Of a DNA stretch of 43,862 nucleotides, positions 43,022 to 43,862 are shown in pieces (the first letter of the stretch is position 1; each line of letters opens with the position of its first letter). The notes under the pieces are model-generated. The model made no database searches, was not told the origin of the DNA, and was given only the letters and a program-made list of their open reading frames with translations. The position numbers were made by a program, and so were the translations under genes. This stretch comes from Iphinoe sp. HA4291-MV1 (GTDB taxonomy: Bacteria; Cyanobacteriota; Cyanobacteriia; Cyanobacteriales; Nostocaceae), in NCBI GenBank assembly GCA_019359415.1, contig JAHHHH010000065.1, positions 1 to 43,862 on the forward strand, written 5' to 3'.

Positions 43022-43791
43022 TATTTCTTACCGAGATTCAAATCAACCATTTGGGTAATTTCCAAGCCAGAGAGGCGAGCGTTATAAATATGCTTGGCGA
43101 GTTCTGTTGTATCAGGAGGCACTTGTGGAATCCACACGGCTTGAACGGTGATAGTTTTGTTAAAGGTGATGCCTCTGCCTGTGTTGTTGCTGGCGTCAAA
43201 GCTGACAAGTGTGGCAACCATATCCACTTCCCACTTGCCTTCACTGATTTTGCGCGGTGAGCTGAAGTAACGCGGTACTAGCGATACTCTTACTGAACCT
43301 GTAAATATGCCGTCGGGTACCATTTGGGCTAGTTTTTTGAGGAAGTTGGCACGAAAATCTTGGTTTTCTGAAAGAGCAAACGCTGCTTCCCAAACTTCAG
43401 TAGGTATTTTGCGCGTAGCTCCATTTAAGATTTGGATATCAACACCCTTATCTGGTTTGGTAATAATCTCGCTTCCAACAGAGGATTCAGTAGATTGAAT
43501 CACCCCATCCCAGTTGAACATCTTAACCATGCTGTCAGAGACAAACTTTTTGATAGTGCTGTCGGTCCGTTCGTTAGGACTTACAGCTTTTGTAGTGATA
43601 GTTCTGCCATCTTCAAGCTGCACAAGGGTCATACCCTTGACAAAACGGTTTAAGCTAGAGTTGGCACCGAAAATAACAATGAGCATGAAAAACGACAGTG
43701 TGCCTATGCCACTCATATAGGCAATAGCAATGGCAATCTGACTTTTCCCGTTAAGTCTCTCTAGCAAGCAGCCAACCCTCACAGAGGTCAT
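43021..43791 (-). CDS. VirB8/TraE-like secretion protein
   Basis: A 256-residue protein with one N-terminal membrane helix (about 19-43) and a soluble extracytoplasmic domain with alternating strands (GSVRVSLVPRYFSS, KWEVDMVATLVSFDAS, ITVQAVWIPQVPPD). Size, topology and position before the VirB10/VirB9-like genes suit VirB8/TraE, an assembly factor of the inner membrane complex. Sequence motifs are weak, so this is a context-aided call. It may overlap an upstream gene. Confidence 0.6.
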   Translation of the reverse strand: MTSVRVGCLLERLNGKSQIAIAIAYMSGIGTLSFFMLIVIFGANSSLNRFVKGMTLVQLEDGRTITTKAVSPNERTDSTIKKFVSDSMVKMFNWDGVIQSTESSVGSEIITKPDKGVDIQILNGATRKIPTEVWEAAFALSENQDFRANFLKKLAQMVPDGIFTGSVRVSLVPRYFSSPRKISEGKWEVDMVATLVSFDASNNTGRGITFNKTITVQAVWIPQVPPDTTELAKHIYNARLSGLEITQMVDLNLGKK

Positions 43792-43862
43792 GCAATTTTA
43801 ACCAGCCCCGCCACAGTACCCCAATACCAATGGGTGTATTATGACGATGTTCCAAGTAACCC
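43751..43862 (-). CDS. Partial gene at window edge (conjugation operon)
   Basis: An open frame of 36 codons enters from the right edge (GYLEHRHNTPIGIGVLWRGWLK) and stops at TAA 43751-43753, 41 bp inside the VirB8-like gene in another phase. This kind of overlap is seen throughout this operon. Too short to identify. Confidence 0.35.
   Translation of the reverse strand, partial: GYLEHRHNTPIGIGVLWRGWLKLHDLCEGWLLARET

Overview
The window looks like accessory DNA, probably a large plasmid or integrated conjugative element, of a filamentous (Nostocales-type) cyanobacterium. The evidence is frequent GCGATCGC (HIP1) octamers, abundant short interspersed repeats and MITEs, cyanobacterial IS and TnpB remnants, and a type IV secretion cluster at the right end. 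No rRNA, tRNA, CRISPR array or replication gene was recognised.

Layout. (1) 1-4.7 kb: small hypothetical genes, a DUF6876-type gene, a GGDEF-like gene and one gene wrecked by both an IS630 end and a MITE. (2) 4.8-26.3 kb, all on the + strand: a long conflict/signalling cassette. It holds a RING-like protein, an E1 (ThiF-type) enzyme, a Trypco2-like protein, a CHAT protease with a C-terminal effector-associated domain (EAD), an EAD-TIR protein, an EAD-ubiquitin-like-E2 gene and a JAB/JAMM peptidase. These are followed by an unknown protein, an AAA+ ATPase, three TPR-like/FGE-domain paralogues, an uncharacterised protein and a ClpN-vWA-like protein. This matches the modular EAD / ubiquitin-like / FtsH-like-AAA 'ternary' systems described for multicellular bacteria (Kaur, Burroughs, Iyer and Aravind 2020); a plausible reading is homotypic EAD recruitment of effectors (CHAT protease, TIR NADase) with ubiquitin-like tagging and ATPase control. 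(3) 26.3-33.7 kb: a radical-SAM AmrS gene, then a junkyard of pseudogenes (Rpn-like, TnpB, a DISARM drmB remnant, ISAs1), a tyrosine recombinase and a vapBC-like toxin-antitoxin pair. (4) 33.9-43.9 kb, - strand: a conjugation operon with a VirD4-like coupling protein and VirB9-, VirB10- and VirB8-like proteins, plus three proteins I cannot name.

Two features stand out. First, the three FGE paralogues end in a 72-bp segment in which 12 of 24 codons differ. All differences are at codon positions 1 and 2, every variable codon ends in an unchanged C or T, and the flanks are near-identical. This is the signature of adenine-directed mutagenesis by a diversity-generating retroelement (DGR), with AAY codons in the template. 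No reverse transcriptase or template repeat is in the window, so the DGR would act in trans. Second, four near-identical 212-bp MITEs with perfect 5-bp target duplications have each landed inside a gene (the E2 gene, the JAB gene, a parE toxin and an unknown gene). Removing the MITE and one duplication restores every reading frame. The ubiquitin-like arm of the cassette therefore appears recently broken while the diversified FGE arm is intact.
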